From positions 1 to 42,069 of the forward strand of contig JAYOIK010000045.1 in assembly GCA_038118725.1 (NCBI GenBank): 42,069 bases of DNA. The letters run 5' to 3'. Of the stretch, positions 32,977 to 42,040 are shown piece by piece. Under the pieces are notes generated by a model that did no database searches, was not told the DNA's origin, and saw only the letters and a list, made by a program, of their open reading frames with translations. This DNA is from JADHLJ01 sp038118725. Lineage in GTDB: Bacteria; Pseudomonadota; Alphaproteobacteria; Thalassobaculales; Thalassobaculaceae. Each line of letters opens with the position of its first letter. Positions within the stretch are counted from its first letter, which is position 1. The translations under genes and the position numbers were made by a program.

Positions 32977-34407
32977 ATGGTGGGATTCAAGGAATATGGT
33001 GACCACGACGCGGTTGGCCTCGCGGCGCTGATCCGCGCGGGAGAGGTTTCCGAGGCCGAGGTTCTGGACGAAGCGCTGGAGCGCATGCGGGCTGTTCAAC
33101 CTCAACTGAACGCCATTACCCATGACATGGAAAGCCATGCTCGCGCCGCCCTGGACGCCGGACTACCGGGCGGTCCGTTCAAGGGCGTTCCGTTCATGCT
33201 GAAGGACCTGCATGTGCTTTACGAGGGCGCGCCGACCCATAACGGCTCCAACTTTTACAAGGACTTCGTCGCTGGCCACGATACCGAGATCGTGGCGCGC
33301 TATCGCAAGGCCGGGCTGGTGACCATCGCCAAGACCAATACGCCGGAATTTGGCATGTGCGCCTCGACCGAACCGGTCAGCCACGGTCCGGCGCCGAACC
33401 CCTGGGATCTCACGCGCACCGGCGGCGGCTCCAGCGGCGGATCGGCAACGGCGGTCGCGGCGCGTGTCCTTCCGGCGGCGCACGCGACCGACGGCGGCGG
33501 CTCGATCCGTATCCCAGCGTCATGCTGCGGCCTCGTGGGCCTGAAGACCACGCGCGGACGCAACCCCACCGGCCCAGACGCCCTGGACAGCATCCAAAGC
33601 GTCGGCCATGTGGTCTCGCGTAGCGTGCGGGATACCGCGCACCTGCTGGATTGCACGGCGGGCCCTGAATTCGGCGCGCCAACCCCGCCACTTGCCGATA
33701 CCGGCCCCTTCGCGGACGAACTCGGCAAGGCCCCAGGCAAGCTGCGGATCGCGGTCTCGAAGCGGGTGATGCCAGGCGATACCCTCGACTCCGCCTGCGT
33801 CGACGCGGTGGACAAGACCGCCAAACTTCTGGAATCCCTCGGACATGTGGTCGAGGAAGCCGATCCCGGTCTTGATCTGGATTTCATCGCCGGGTTCTGG
33901 CGGATGAACGCGTCCGTCGGCGCGCATCTCACCCTCTCGCGGCGCGAGGCCCTGCTGGGCCGCAAGCTTACCGAGGCGGATGTGGAGGCAGTCACCTGGG
34001 CGGCCTATCATGCCGGCGGCAAGGTTTCGGCGGTGGAATTGTCGGCGGGTATCCAGGAAGTCCATCTCATGGGCCGCCGTCTGGCCGAGTTCCACGAGAC
34101 CCATGACCTGCTCCTGACCCCGACCCTGGCCCAGCGCCCGGTCAAGCTCGGCCATCTCTCGATGATGGTCGATGACGTCGATGCCTATTGGGACAGATTG
34201 TTCCGCTTTATCCCCTTCACCCCACAGCAGAACCTCTCCGGCCAGCCGGCGATCTCCCTCCCCCTGCATTGGAGCGAGGACGGCTTGCCGATCGGGGTTC
34301 AGCTCGCCGGGCGGTTTGGCGACGAGGCCACATTGCTACGGGTCGCGGCCCAGTTGGAGGAGGCCGCGCCCTGGGCCGATCGGATCCCCCCTGTTCATGC
34401 CGGCTGA
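32977..34407 (+). CDS. Amidase (amidase-signature family)
   Basis: The 476-residue Ser-cisSer-Lys hydrolase has its triad at K76 (FMLKDL), S152 (TGGGSSGGSA) and S176 (DGGGSIRIPASCCGLVGLK). The 24-residue spacing of the two serines is the same as in characterised members. GTKTNTPEFG-type sequence appears as AKTNTPEFGMCAS. It starts behind GGGAGG. It lacks the features of a GatA subunit with neighbouring gatB/gatC, so it is a free amidase acting on an unknown amide. Its 3' end overlaps the next gene by 11 bp. Confidence 0.92.
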   Translation: MVGFKEYGDHDAVGLAALIRAGEVSEAEVLDEALERMRAVQPQLNAITHDMESHARAALDAGLPGGPFKGVPFMLKDLHVLYEGAPTHNGSNFYKDFVAGHDTEIVARYRKAGLVTIAKTNTPEFGMCASTEPVSHGPAPNPWDLTRTGGGSSGGSATAVAARVLPAAHATDGGGSIRIPASCCGLVGLKTTRGRNPTGPDALDSIQSVGHVVSRSVRDTAHLLDCTAGPEFGAPTPPLADTGPFADELGKAPGKLRIAVSKRVMPGDTLDSACVDAVDKTAKLLESLGHVVEEADPGLDLDFIAGFWRMNASVGAHLTLSRREALLGRKLTEADVEAVTWAAYHAGGKVSAVELSAGIQEVHLMGRRLAEFHETHDLLLTPTLAQRPVKLGHLSMMVDDVDAYWDRLFRFIPFTPQQNLSGQPAISLPLHWSEDGLPIGVQLAGRFGDEATLLRVAAQLEEAAPWADRIPPVHAG

Positions 34408-35902
34408 AGCTTCCCCCGCATCCCCCTCGCGACCATCGGTCACCCGCTGGCGCGATGAAGGCACGCACCGGATCAACGCGCCGGAGAGCTATGCGCCCCG
34501 CCTGCCCGGCGCGGATATGCGTCTTTCCGCCCTCGCCGCCAAGGTGAGGGCGGATCTGCACGCCCTGCGCCATCCAGAGACCGACTGGATGCCGACCCGC
34601 ATGGGTCCGGACGGCGCGCCGATGCTCGACGTGCTGGTGGTAGGCGCGGGTCAGGGAGGCCTATCCGTCGCCGCGCATCTGCTGCGCGAGAAGGTAACCA
34701 ATATCATGGTCGTGGACCGCGAGCCGGCGGGCGCGGAGGGGATCTGGAACAGCCATGGCCGCATGCCGGTTATCCGCTCGCCCAAGCACTATCCCGGCCC
34801 GGACATGGGGGTCCCCAACCTCACCTACGAGGCGTGGCATCGAACGGCTTATGGCGATCTTTCCTGGGAAGGCGTGAACTTCGTCCCGATCCCGCTTTGG
34901 GTGGACTATCTCGACTGGGCGCGGGAGACCCTGGCGCTACCGGTGCGCAACCAAACCGAGGTGACGGCCATCGCGCCGGCGCCGGACGGGTTAAAGGTCA
35001 CCTTGCGGGGATCAGCGGGCGAGGAAATCGTCCACACGCGACGGCTGGTATTGGCGACCGGCCATGACGGGACCGGTGATTGGTGGATGCCCGACTATCT
35101 CGCCACCCTGCCTGTGCCGGTTCGAGCCAAGGGGGCCGACCCGATCGATTTCGAGGCGCTAAAGGGCAAGCGCGTCGCGGTTCTGGGGGTCGGCGCGACG
35201 GCGGGCGACAACGCGATCTGCGCGCTGGAGCACGGCGCCGAGGTGCATATGTTCTGCCGCCGTCCGACCCATCGCCGCCAGCAGGTCTACCGGTGGTGCA
35301 TCACCTCTGGGTTTCTGCGCCATTTCGGTGATCTCGACGACGCCTGGCGCTGGCGCTTCATGCACTACATCCTCAACATCCGGATGGGCATGCCGCCGGA
35401 GACCTGGAAGCGCGCCAGCGGGCATCCGAACTTCACCCTGCATACCAGCGCCGACTGGCTGGACGCCGAGGCCACCGGTGGCGGGGTTCGGATCGAGACC
35501 AGCAAGGGCCCCTTCGAGGCCGATTACATCATCTCCTGCGCCGGTCACAACCAGGATGTTCGCAAAAGGCCGGAATTGGCGCATTTCGCCGAGCATATCG
35601 CGCTGTGGAGCGATCGCTACACCCCGCCGGACGCGCTGGAGGATGATCGGCTCGGCCGCTACCCCTATCTCGGGGCGGATTTTCAGTTCCTCGAGAAAAC
35701 GCCCGGCGCCGCGCCCTATCTCGAGCGCATCCACGACTTCACCTTCGGGCCGACCATGAGCTTCGGCCCATCGGGCTGTTCAATCAGCACGCTCCGGCTC
35801 ACCGTGCCGATGCTGGTCGCGGGCGTGACCAAGGGTCTGTTCGTCGAGGACGCGGAACTCCATTGGAAAGCGCTGCTGGATCATCCGGCGATGATCCCAT
35901 AG
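34397..35902 (+). CDS. FAD/NAD(P)-dependent monooxygenase-like oxidoreductase
   Basis: The 501-residue flavoprotein has two Rossmann motifs: DVLVVGAGQGGLSVAAHL (GAGQGG at 83-88, FAD) and VAVLGVGATAGDNAICALEHG near 265 (NADPH). VLATGHDGTG and YIISCAGHNQDVRKRP are the usual linking strands. The layout resembles flavin-containing or Baeyer-Villiger type monooxygenases, but I do not see a clean FxGxxxHxxxW fingerprint. The first 70 residues are a non-conserved lead. The start at 34397 lies inside the last codons of the amidase gene (11-bp overlap), so translation is coupled and a shared pathway is likely. Confidence 0.85.
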   Translation: MPAEASPASPSRPSVTRWRDEGTHRINAPESYAPRLPGADMRLSALAAKVRADLHALRHPETDWMPTRMGPDGAPMLDVLVVGAGQGGLSVAAHLLREKVTNIMVVDREPAGAEGIWNSHGRMPVIRSPKHYPGPDMGVPNLTYEAWHRTAYGDLSWEGVNFVPIPLWVDYLDWARETLALPVRNQTEVTAIAPAPDGLKVTLRGSAGEEIVHTRRLVLATGHDGTGDWWMPDYLATLPVPVRAKGADPIDFEALKGKRVAVLGVGATAGDNAICALEHGAEVHMFCRRPTHRRQQVYRWCITSGFLRHFGDLDDAWRWRFMHYILNIRMGMPPETWKRASGHPNFTLHTSADWLDAEATGGGVRIETSKGPFEADYIISCAGHNQDVRKRPELAHFAEHIALWSDRYTPPDALEDDRLGRYPYLGADFQFLEKTPGAAPYLERIHDFTFGPTMSFGPSGCSISTLRLTVPMLVAGVTKGLFVEDAELHWKALLDHPAMIP

Positions 35903-35913
35903 GCGCGCCGGGA

Positions 35914-35937
35914 ACGGGATCAGCCACGGGATCAGCC
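35914..35937. repeat. Tandem 12-bp duplication
   Basis: ACGGGATCAGCC occurs twice in a row (35914-35925 and 35926-35937) between the convergent stops of the flavoprotein and luciferase-like genes, followed by a partial third copy (ACGGGG). It places two copies of TCAGCC at the end of the minus-strand gene, so a duplication has likely moved that gene's stop codon slightly. Confidence 0.6.
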
Positions 35938-36810
35938 ACGGGGCGCGAAGGCCTCCAGGGCACGAGGGTCACAACCCGCGCCGCAATCGGGCTTGAAGGC
36001 TTGCAGCACGACCTGATCGGCGCCCGCCGCGCGGTGCGCCTCGATACAGTCGGTGATCGCTTTCTCGCCCCCCCAAACGACCATGGCGTCGAGGAACCGA
36101 GGAGCCCCCTCGCCAGTCACCTCGTCCTCGGTGAAGCCGAGGCGGAACCAGTTGTTGCGATAATTCGGCAAGGCCATGTATCGGGTCATCTGTTGCTGGG
36201 CGACCGAGCGCGCCACGGCCTCGTCCGAGGTCAGACAGATCTTCTGCTCGACACAGAGCCAGGCATCCGGCCCCAGGATCTCGCGCGCCTCGGCGGTGTG
36301 CTCGGGCGTGACACAATACGGCAGCGCGCCCTTGGTCACGTCTCGTGACAGGGCCAGCATATTCGGCCCCAACGCCGCCAGCACGACATTGCGGTCATCC
36401 CGCCTGATCGTCGGGTCGATCGCCGCGGCGGCCATGGCGTCAAGATAGGCGCGCATGCTGGCCACCGGCTTGCCGTAGTTGTGGCCGCGCGCTCCCTCGA
36501 CCAGGGGGACATGGGAGACGCCCAGACCGAGGATGAAGCGATTGTCGTACAACCCATTGAGACTGTCGTGGCCCTGCGCGGCGGTCACCGGATCGCGGGC
36601 GTAAATATTCGCGATCCCGCTCGCGACCTTCAAACGGCTGGTCTCGGACAACAGGAAACCGCCGAGCGCCAGGCATTCATAGGACAGACTCTCGGGATAC
36701 CAGAGCGTGTCATAGCCATGACGCTCGACGCTGGTCGCCAGCTCGGCGAGGCTGGACGTGTCGAGAACATTGGTGCCGCACCAGATCCCTAGCCCGGATG
36801 GTTTCTTCAT
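35932..36810 (-). CDS. Luciferase-like (LLM) F420/FMN oxidoreductase
   Basis: The 292-residue TIM-barrel protein of the luciferase-like superfamily resembles the TIGR03620-type group often annotated as F420-dependent. Blocks are ELATSVERHGYDTLWYPES, LLSETSRLKVASGIANIYARDP, GHDSLNGLYDNRFILGLGVSH and VVLAALGPNMLALSRD. The cofactor (FMN or F420) cannot be told from sequence. It is 56 bp downstream of a hydantoinase B-like gene on the same strand, so it probably completes a hyuA-hyuB-LLM operon. Confidence 0.88.
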   Translation of the reverse strand: MKKPSGLGIWCGTNVLDTSSLAELATSVERHGYDTLWYPESLSYECLALGGFLLSETSRLKVASGIANIYARDPVTAAQGHDSLNGLYDNRFILGLGVSHVPLVEGARGHNYGKPVASMRAYLDAMAAAAIDPTIRRDDRNVVLAALGPNMLALSRDVTKGALPYCVTPEHTAEAREILGPDAWLCVEQKICLTSDEAVARSVAQQQMTRYMALPNYRNNWFRLGFTEDEVTGEGAPRFLDAMVVWGGEKAITDCIEAHRAAGADQVVLQAFKPDCGAGCDPRALEAFAPRG

Positions 36811-36866
36811 GGTCGCTCTCCGTTGAAACTCTGAAACTTGTGAAAATCTTTCCTCGGGTTTCGCAT

Positions 36867-38522
36867 CTACCCGCTCGCCGAGACCTTGCGGTCGGCGACA
36901 TCCGCCGCGCGGGCCTGAGCGCTCCGCTGCTCCGGCGCGCCGTATCCGCCGCCGCCGGCGGTTTCCACGACCACTCGATCACCCGGTCCAAGCCGGTCGA
37001 CGATTTTCGAGTTGATAACCTCGCTCACTCCGCCGGCGCGCTTGATCACGGAGACCGCCCGCGCGCCGGGTTCGCCCCCGAGCCGTCCCTTGGCGGGGTG
37101 CACATGGCGCTCGCCACGATGGGTAAAGACCACGTCACCGGAGAGGATCTCGTATTCCCGCACCAACCCGAGGCCGCCGCGATACGCGCCGTCACCGCCG
37201 GAATCGGCTCGGAGCTCGGTGCGATGCACCCGGATCGGCGCGTCCATCTCAAGCGCCTCCACGGGCAGGTTCATACAGTTGGTACCGTCGGTTTCGATCA
37301 CGTCGACACCGTCGAGACCATTGCTGGCCCCACTTCCGGACGCGATAAGCTCGCCGATGACATAACGGCTTCCATCGGCCCGGGCGCCACCGAAAGCCAG
37401 GAGCAGCATCTCTCCCGCCGCGTCCGCCGGCGCGCGTTCCGGCACCGCCTGGGCCAAGGCGCCGACGATACAGCCGGAGATGCGCTTGATCGTCGAGGTC
37501 CGCGCGTTGACGGGAGCCGGCTCGCGCGGATTAACCAGCGAGCCCTCGGGCAAATGCAGGCTGATCGGCCGAAAGCATCCGCCGTTGGTCGGGATATCGG
37601 GATCGGTCATCGCGTGGACCGCGAAGTAGGCCGCCGCGTGAGAGCCCGAGGGCATGCAATTGAAAGGCCCCCGCAACTGATCGGCGGTGCCGGTGAAATC
37701 CACGTGGATCGTATCGCCCTTGATCGTCACCGCCACCTCGATCCGGATCGCGGTGTCCTGATCGATGCCGTCATTGTCCAAGAAGTCATGATAGCGATGC
37801 ACACCGTCGGGGATCGCCCTGATCGCGGCTCGCGTCATCATCTCGGAGCGGGCGAGAAGATCGCTGAAGATTTCATCCAACAGGGTCGCCCCGTGGCGCT
37901 CGGCGAGTTCACGCAAGCGCCGGCGGCCAATCTCGCACGCCGCGACCTGGGCGTTCAGATCGCCCGTGAAACTGTCGGGCATCCGCACGTTGAGCCGGAG
38001 CATCTTCATCAGGGTATCGTTGACCACGCCCCTGGACATGAACTTGAGCGGCGGGATGCGAATGCCTTCCTGATAGATCTCGGTCGCGTCCGTCGGGACC
38101 GAGCCCGGCGACATGCCGCCGACATCCTGGTGGTGGGTCATCGCCGCGCTGAGGGCGATCGGACGGCCATCGTGAAAGATCGGCATGATCAACGCGATAT
38201 CCGGCAGATGGGTGCCGCCGAGATAGGGATCGTTCATCACATAGACGTCGCCGTCTTCCATCACCTCCGCCGGAAACTCGCCGAGAATCGACCGCACGAC
38301 GGGTATAAGCGTCGCCAGGTGAATCGGGATCGCGACCGCCTGGGCCAGGGTCTCTCCGTCCATGGTGAACAGGCTGGCCGAGGCGTCCAGGCCTTCCTTC
38401 ACGATGGGAGAGAAGGAGCTACGAAACAGCGTGGATTGCATCTCGTTGGCAATGCCATCCAGCTTGTTGCGCACCACCTCGACGGTGATCGGATCCAGCC
38501 GGTTGTCAGAGTGCTCGCTCAT
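36867..38522 (-). CDS. hyuB: Hydantoinase B / oxoprolinase family protein
   Basis: The 551-residue B subunit of an ATP-dependent hydantoinase, oxoprolinase or acetone-carboxylase-like enzyme begins DPITVEVVRNKLDGIANEMQ. It has the hallmark DVYVMNDPYLGGTHLPDIAL and AMTHHQDVGGMSPGS. The C-terminal half carries DGAYRGGLGLVREYEILSG and RVVVETAGGGGYGAP. ATG 38522 overlaps the hyuA stop (ATGA), which decides the start over one 75 bp upstream. It acts with HyuA on a cyclic amide or lactam; the actual substrate is unknown. Confidence 0.92.
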   Translation of the reverse strand: MSEHSDNRLDPITVEVVRNKLDGIANEMQSTLFRSSFSPIVKEGLDASASLFTMDGETLAQAVAIPIHLATLIPVVRSILGEFPAEVMEDGDVYVMNDPYLGGTHLPDIALIMPIFHDGRPIALSAAMTHHQDVGGMSPGSVPTDATEIYQEGIRIPPLKFMSRGVVNDTLMKMLRLNVRMPDSFTGDLNAQVAACEIGRRRLRELAERHGATLLDEIFSDLLARSEMMTRAAIRAIPDGVHRYHDFLDNDGIDQDTAIRIEVAVTIKGDTIHVDFTGTADQLRGPFNCMPSGSHAAAYFAVHAMTDPDIPTNGGCFRPISLHLPEGSLVNPREPAPVNARTSTIKRISGCIVGALAQAVPERAPADAAGEMLLLAFGGARADGSRYVIGELIASGSGASNGLDGVDVIETDGTNCMNLPVEALEMDAPIRVHRTELRADSGGDGAYRGGLGLVREYEILSGDVVFTHRGERHVHPAKGRLGGEPGARAVSVIKRAGGVSEVINSKIVDRLGPGDRVVVETAGGGGYGAPEQRSAQARAADVADRKVSASG

Positions 38523-40594
38523 CCCGCGTCCTCCATCCGCTCCAGCATGATCAGCAGCGTATCGCGGACCACGCCGCGCCAGCCGGGCGGTACCCAAGTC
38601 GTCGTGTCGTCCTGCTCGATGATCACCGGTCCCTCGATCTCGCTCCCCGGCGCCAGGCGCGCCCGGTCAAGGATCTGGACTTCAAGCATCGCCGCGTCGC
38701 CTCCGGCGACGACTCGCCGCGTCCCCTTCAGCGCCGGGCCGGATTCAACCCTGAAATCCGGCGGGATCGCCTCGGAAGGCACGCGATGAACAGTCCGGAG
38801 ATTGACGACCCTGGTCGCCCCCTCGACCGAATGGCCGTAAACTCGGTCATGCAGGGCCAGGAAGTCCCGGTAAAGTTTTTCCAGCGGCGCGCCGTCGTCG
38901 AGATCCAGCGGCACTTCCAGATGATAACCCTGACCGACGTAACAGATATCGGCGCTGTACAGGATCTCGGGCCGGACGTCACCGAGACGTTCCTCGGCCA
39001 TCAACGCGGCGGCCTCGACATCAAGCTTGGCCAGACCCTGCTTGACCGCGTCGACATCCAGATCCCCGAGCGGTCTCGAGAACGACGCCGACACCTCATG
39101 TTCCACCGGCGCGGCCAAAAGCCCCGCCGCCGACAGCACGCCTGGGTGACGCGGCACCAGGACCTTGCGCATCGACAGTTCCTCGGCCAACGCGCAGGCA
39201 TGCAGGCCGCCGCCGCCGCCGAGCGCCAAAAGCGCGAAGTCTCGAGGGTCGAAGCCCTGCATGATTGAGACCAGGCGAATCCCCTCGGCCATTTGCGCGG
39301 TCAGGACACGGTGAATGCCCCGGGCCGCGGCCTCGACCGACAGCGATAGCGGCGCGGCGATTTTCTCCTCGATCACGGCATGGGAGCGGGCTGGGTCAAG
39401 CGACAGGGTCCCACCCGCGAAATAACCTGGATCCAGGAGACCGAGCACGAGCGAGGCATCAGTCACCGTCGCCTCGTCCCCGCCGCGTCCATAGCAGGCC
39501 GGACCGGGATCGGAGCCGGCGGAATGCGGCCCGACCTTGAGGCCGCCGGCGCCGTCGATCCAGGCGATGCTACCGCCGCCGGAGCCGATGGCGTTCACGT
39601 CGACCATCGGGACCCGCACGGTAAAGCCGTCGATCACGCCCTCTTGGCGGACCAGTGGCTTGGCCCCGCTGATCAGGGCGATATCGCAGCTCGTCCCACC
39701 GATATCGACGGTGATCAGATCGCTCTCGCCATTCGCCTCGCCCTCGCCCAACCCGCCGACGACACCGCCCGCCGGGCCGGACAGAAACAGCCGAACCGGC
39801 CTGCGCCGCGCGACCGCCGCTCCCGCGAGGCCGCCCCGCGACTGCATCACCCGCAGTGGCGCGGCAACGCTTTCCGCTTCCAACGCGTTGGAAAGATTCG
39901 CCAGATAGGCATCCACGGTCGGCTTGATATAGGCATCGAAGGCGGTGACGACCGTACGCTCGTATTCGCGAAACACCGGATCGATCTCGCTTGAAAGCGA
40001 AACCGGAAGATCCGGCCAACGCCGGTCAACGATTTCCCGTATTCGGCGCTCATGCGCGGGATTGGCGAAGGAAAACAACAACGCAACCGCGAGCGAGGTC
40101 GCGCCCTCGGCCAGGACCGCCTCTACCGCGCGCGCAACGCTTTCCTCGTCCAGCGCCGTGATCACGGACCCGTCGGGCCCGACGCGCTCCTTGACCCCGA
40201 CCCGGCGTCTACCCGGGGCCAGGAAGACCGGCGTCTCCGGCTCAAGACGTACGCTATACATATGCCGGCGCATCTGCCGGCCTATTTCCAAAACGTCCCG
40301 GAATCCCTCGGTGGTCAGCAGGCCGACCACCGCGCCCTTGCGCTCCAGCACAGCATTGGTCGCGACGGTGGTGCCATGCGAGAACACGGAAATTTCCTTC
40401 GGCGCCACGCCGTGATCCTCAATGAGGCGCCCGACACCCTCGACCACTGCCTGGCTAGGATCCGCCGGAGTGCTCGGCACCTTGAAAGCCAGCCGGGCGC
40501 CATCGCCGAATACACAGGCGAAGTCCGTGAAGGTTCCCCCCACGTCGACGCCAACCTTCAAGGAACTTTTCGACACGCCGTTTCCCGAGATCAT
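38519..40594 (-). CDS. hyuA: Hydantoinase A / oxoprolinase family protein
   Basis: The 691-residue A subunit is an ASKHA-fold ATPase that phosphorylates the substrate amide. VGVDVGGTFTDFACVFG near residue 16 and TVDIGGTSCDIALISG near 295 are the nucleotide-binding blocks. VFSHGTTVATNAVLERKG is the family signature. The C-terminal domain carries YVGQGYHLEVPLDLDDG. ATG 40594 is chosen over GTG 40633 because it places the first strand close to the N-terminus; the ribosome site is weak. It is the first gene of the operon, divergent from the methyltransferase. Confidence 0.92.
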   Translation of the reverse strand: MISGNGVSKSSLKVGVDVGGTFTDFACVFGDGARLAFKVPSTPADPSQAVVEGVGRLIEDHGVAPKEISVFSHGTTVATNAVLERKGAVVGLLTTEGFRDVLEIGRQMRRHMYSVRLEPETPVFLAPGRRRVGVKERVGPDGSVITALDEESVARAVEAVLAEGATSLAVALLFSFANPAHERRIREIVDRRWPDLPVSLSSEIDPVFREYERTVVTAFDAYIKPTVDAYLANLSNALEAESVAAPLRVMQSRGGLAGAAVARRRPVRLFLSGPAGGVVGGLGEGEANGESDLITVDIGGTSCDIALISGAKPLVRQEGVIDGFTVRVPMVDVNAIGSGGGSIAWIDGAGGLKVGPHSAGSDPGPACYGRGGDEATVTDASLVLGLLDPGYFAGGTLSLDPARSHAVIEEKIAAPLSLSVEAAARGIHRVLTAQMAEGIRLVSIMQGFDPRDFALLALGGGGGLHACALAEELSMRKVLVPRHPGVLSAAGLLAAPVEHEVSASFSRPLGDLDVDAVKQGLAKLDVEAAALMAEERLGDVRPEILYSADICYVGQGYHLEVPLDLDDGAPLEKLYRDFLALHDRVYGHSVEGATRVVNLRTVHRVPSEAIPPDFRVESGPALKGTRRVVAGGDAAMLEVQILDRARLAPGSEIEGPVIIEQDDTTTWVPPGWRGVVRDTLLIMLERMEDAG

Positions 40595-40717
40595 TATTTC
40601 ATTCCAGGTTTTATGACCCGCGATCAGCCCCACGTCACGACCTCATCGGAGTCCCGGGTGAATCATCGCACTCGGGTTGATCCGACACTCGATCCACAAA
40701 AATTTCCAAAAAACGAC

Positions 40718-40750
40718 CATATTGTCGCATATAGACGATTTATATTGTCA
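40718..40750. promoter_or_regulatory. AT-rich repeated motif in divergent promoter region
   Basis: Between hyuA and the methyltransferase lies a locally AT-rich stretch. It carries ATATTGTC twice (40719-40726 and 40742-40749, starts 23 bp apart, about two helical turns) and a related CATATAGACGA between them (40729-40739). The spacing and location suit an operator or activator site controlling one or both genes. I cannot name the regulator and no regulator gene is adjacent. Confidence 0.35.
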
Positions 40751-40825
40751 TCCTGTCGAGCGCATGGCTTTTTCGGGTGAACAGAGGCGCCGCTTCGCGC
40801 GACACGAAAAAACACGGGAGCCAGG

Positions 40826-41842
40826 ATGAAACCCATCGAAACGGCCGAGGATATCTCCGTTTTGGCCTTTGGCTTCATGGCGTCGAAGGCTCTGTTCGCG
40901 GCCCTGCATGTCGATGTGTTTGGCGCTTTGAACTCCCGTTCGAAGACCGTTCATGAACTCGCCGACGCGACAAAGGTGCCGCCGACCCGCATGGCGACCC
41001 TGGTCACCGCCCTGGTTTCGGTGGGACTGCTGGTTCGAGACGGCGACAAGATTTCGAACGGCCCGGCCAGCGCGCTATATCTGGTGCGCGACGGGGCAAA
41101 TTATTTCGGCGATTACCTGCGCTTTCAGATCGACCGGCAGATGTACCCGTTCATGGAGCACTTGGACCGTGTCCTGATCGGCGATTCCGATGGTGTCGAG
41201 TTCGCCACCTATGCCGACTGGATGGCGGACAAGGACCAGGCAGAGCTGTTTAGCCGCTCTCAACACTCCGGGTCCCTCGGGCCAGGCGCGGTTCTGGCCA
41301 AGCGCTTGGCTCTTGGAGAGGATGCATCGTCGATGTTGGACGTCGGTGGTGGCTCGGGCGCGTTCTCGATCATGTTCTGCAAGCGCTATCCGAATCTCCA
41401 CGCGACGGTGCTCGACTTCCCCAACGTCATTGAGGTCGGCAAGCGCTTCGTGGCCGAGGAAGCGATGCAAGACCGCGTCGACTTTCTGGCGGCAGACGGG
41501 ACCACCGCCAATTGGCCCGACGGCCAGGACGTGGTGCTGATGAGCTATCTATTCTCCGGGGTTCCCGAGCAAGCGATACCGGATCTCTGCGACCAGGCAT
41601 TTCGCGTTCTCAGGCCGGGTGGCCTCGTCGCCGTGCACGATTTCATGGTCGGCAACGACCGCTCCGGACCGCCGCTGGCGGCGCTCTGGCAGCTCCAGCA
41701 CATGGTCTATACCCCCGACGGGGTTGGATTGACGCCGAAATTCGTGGAAGACGCGCTTTCCATCGTCGGATTCGAAATCACGAAATGCGACGATCTGATC
41801 CCAGGGATGACCCAGGCGATGATTGCCCGCAAACCAGCCTGA
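40826..41842 (+). CDS. SAM-dependent O-methyltransferase
   Basis: The 338-residue product has an N-terminal winged-helix dimerisation region (about 1-90, KTVHELADATKVPPTRMATLV) and a C-terminal SAM-binding Rossmann domain with MLDVGGGSGAFS at about 170-181. DFPNVIEVGKRF, VLMSYLFSGVPEQ and RVLRPGGLVAVHDF follow. This is the architecture of the caffeate/acetylserotonin/hydroxyneurosporene O-methyltransferase family. The acceptor is unknown. It is divergent from hyuA over 231 bp. CGGGAG precedes the start. Confidence 0.9.
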   Translation: MKPIETAEDISVLAFGFMASKALFAALHVDVFGALNSRSKTVHELADATKVPPTRMATLVTALVSVGLLVRDGDKISNGPASALYLVRDGANYFGDYLRFQIDRQMYPFMEHLDRVLIGDSDGVEFATYADWMADKDQAELFSRSQHSGSLGPGAVLAKRLALGEDASSMLDVGGGSGAFSIMFCKRYPNLHATVLDFPNVIEVGKRFVAEEAMQDRVDFLAADGTTANWPDGQDVVLMSYLFSGVPEQAIPDLCDQAFRVLRPGGLVAVHDFMVGNDRSGPPLAALWQLQHMVYTPDGVGLTPKFVEDALSIVGFEITKCDDLIPGMTQAMIARKPA

Positions 41843-42040
41843 GAGCCCGCGGAGGCTCGGTCCCGCCAGGTTCCGCGACCGGGGATGGCCATCACTTACC
41901 GTTGATTCCTTCCGCGCCATCCCCGAAGATGACGCGAGAAGAACAATGATGTCGGAAAACCGACGATAACAGGGACTGTTCGCGGATCACTCAATGTCGG
42001 CTGATGCCTTGATCCGCGAAACTCGAAAGGGGAGAAAGTC

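Noticed and set aside
34397..35902. Confirmed Baeyer-Villiger monooxygenase
   Set aside because: Two Rossmann motifs are present, but the type I fingerprint FxGxxxHxxxW is not clearly seen.
36798..38789. 663-codon plus-strand frame over hyuB
   Set aside because: Shadow of hyuB, which shows the conserved NDPYLGGTH block.
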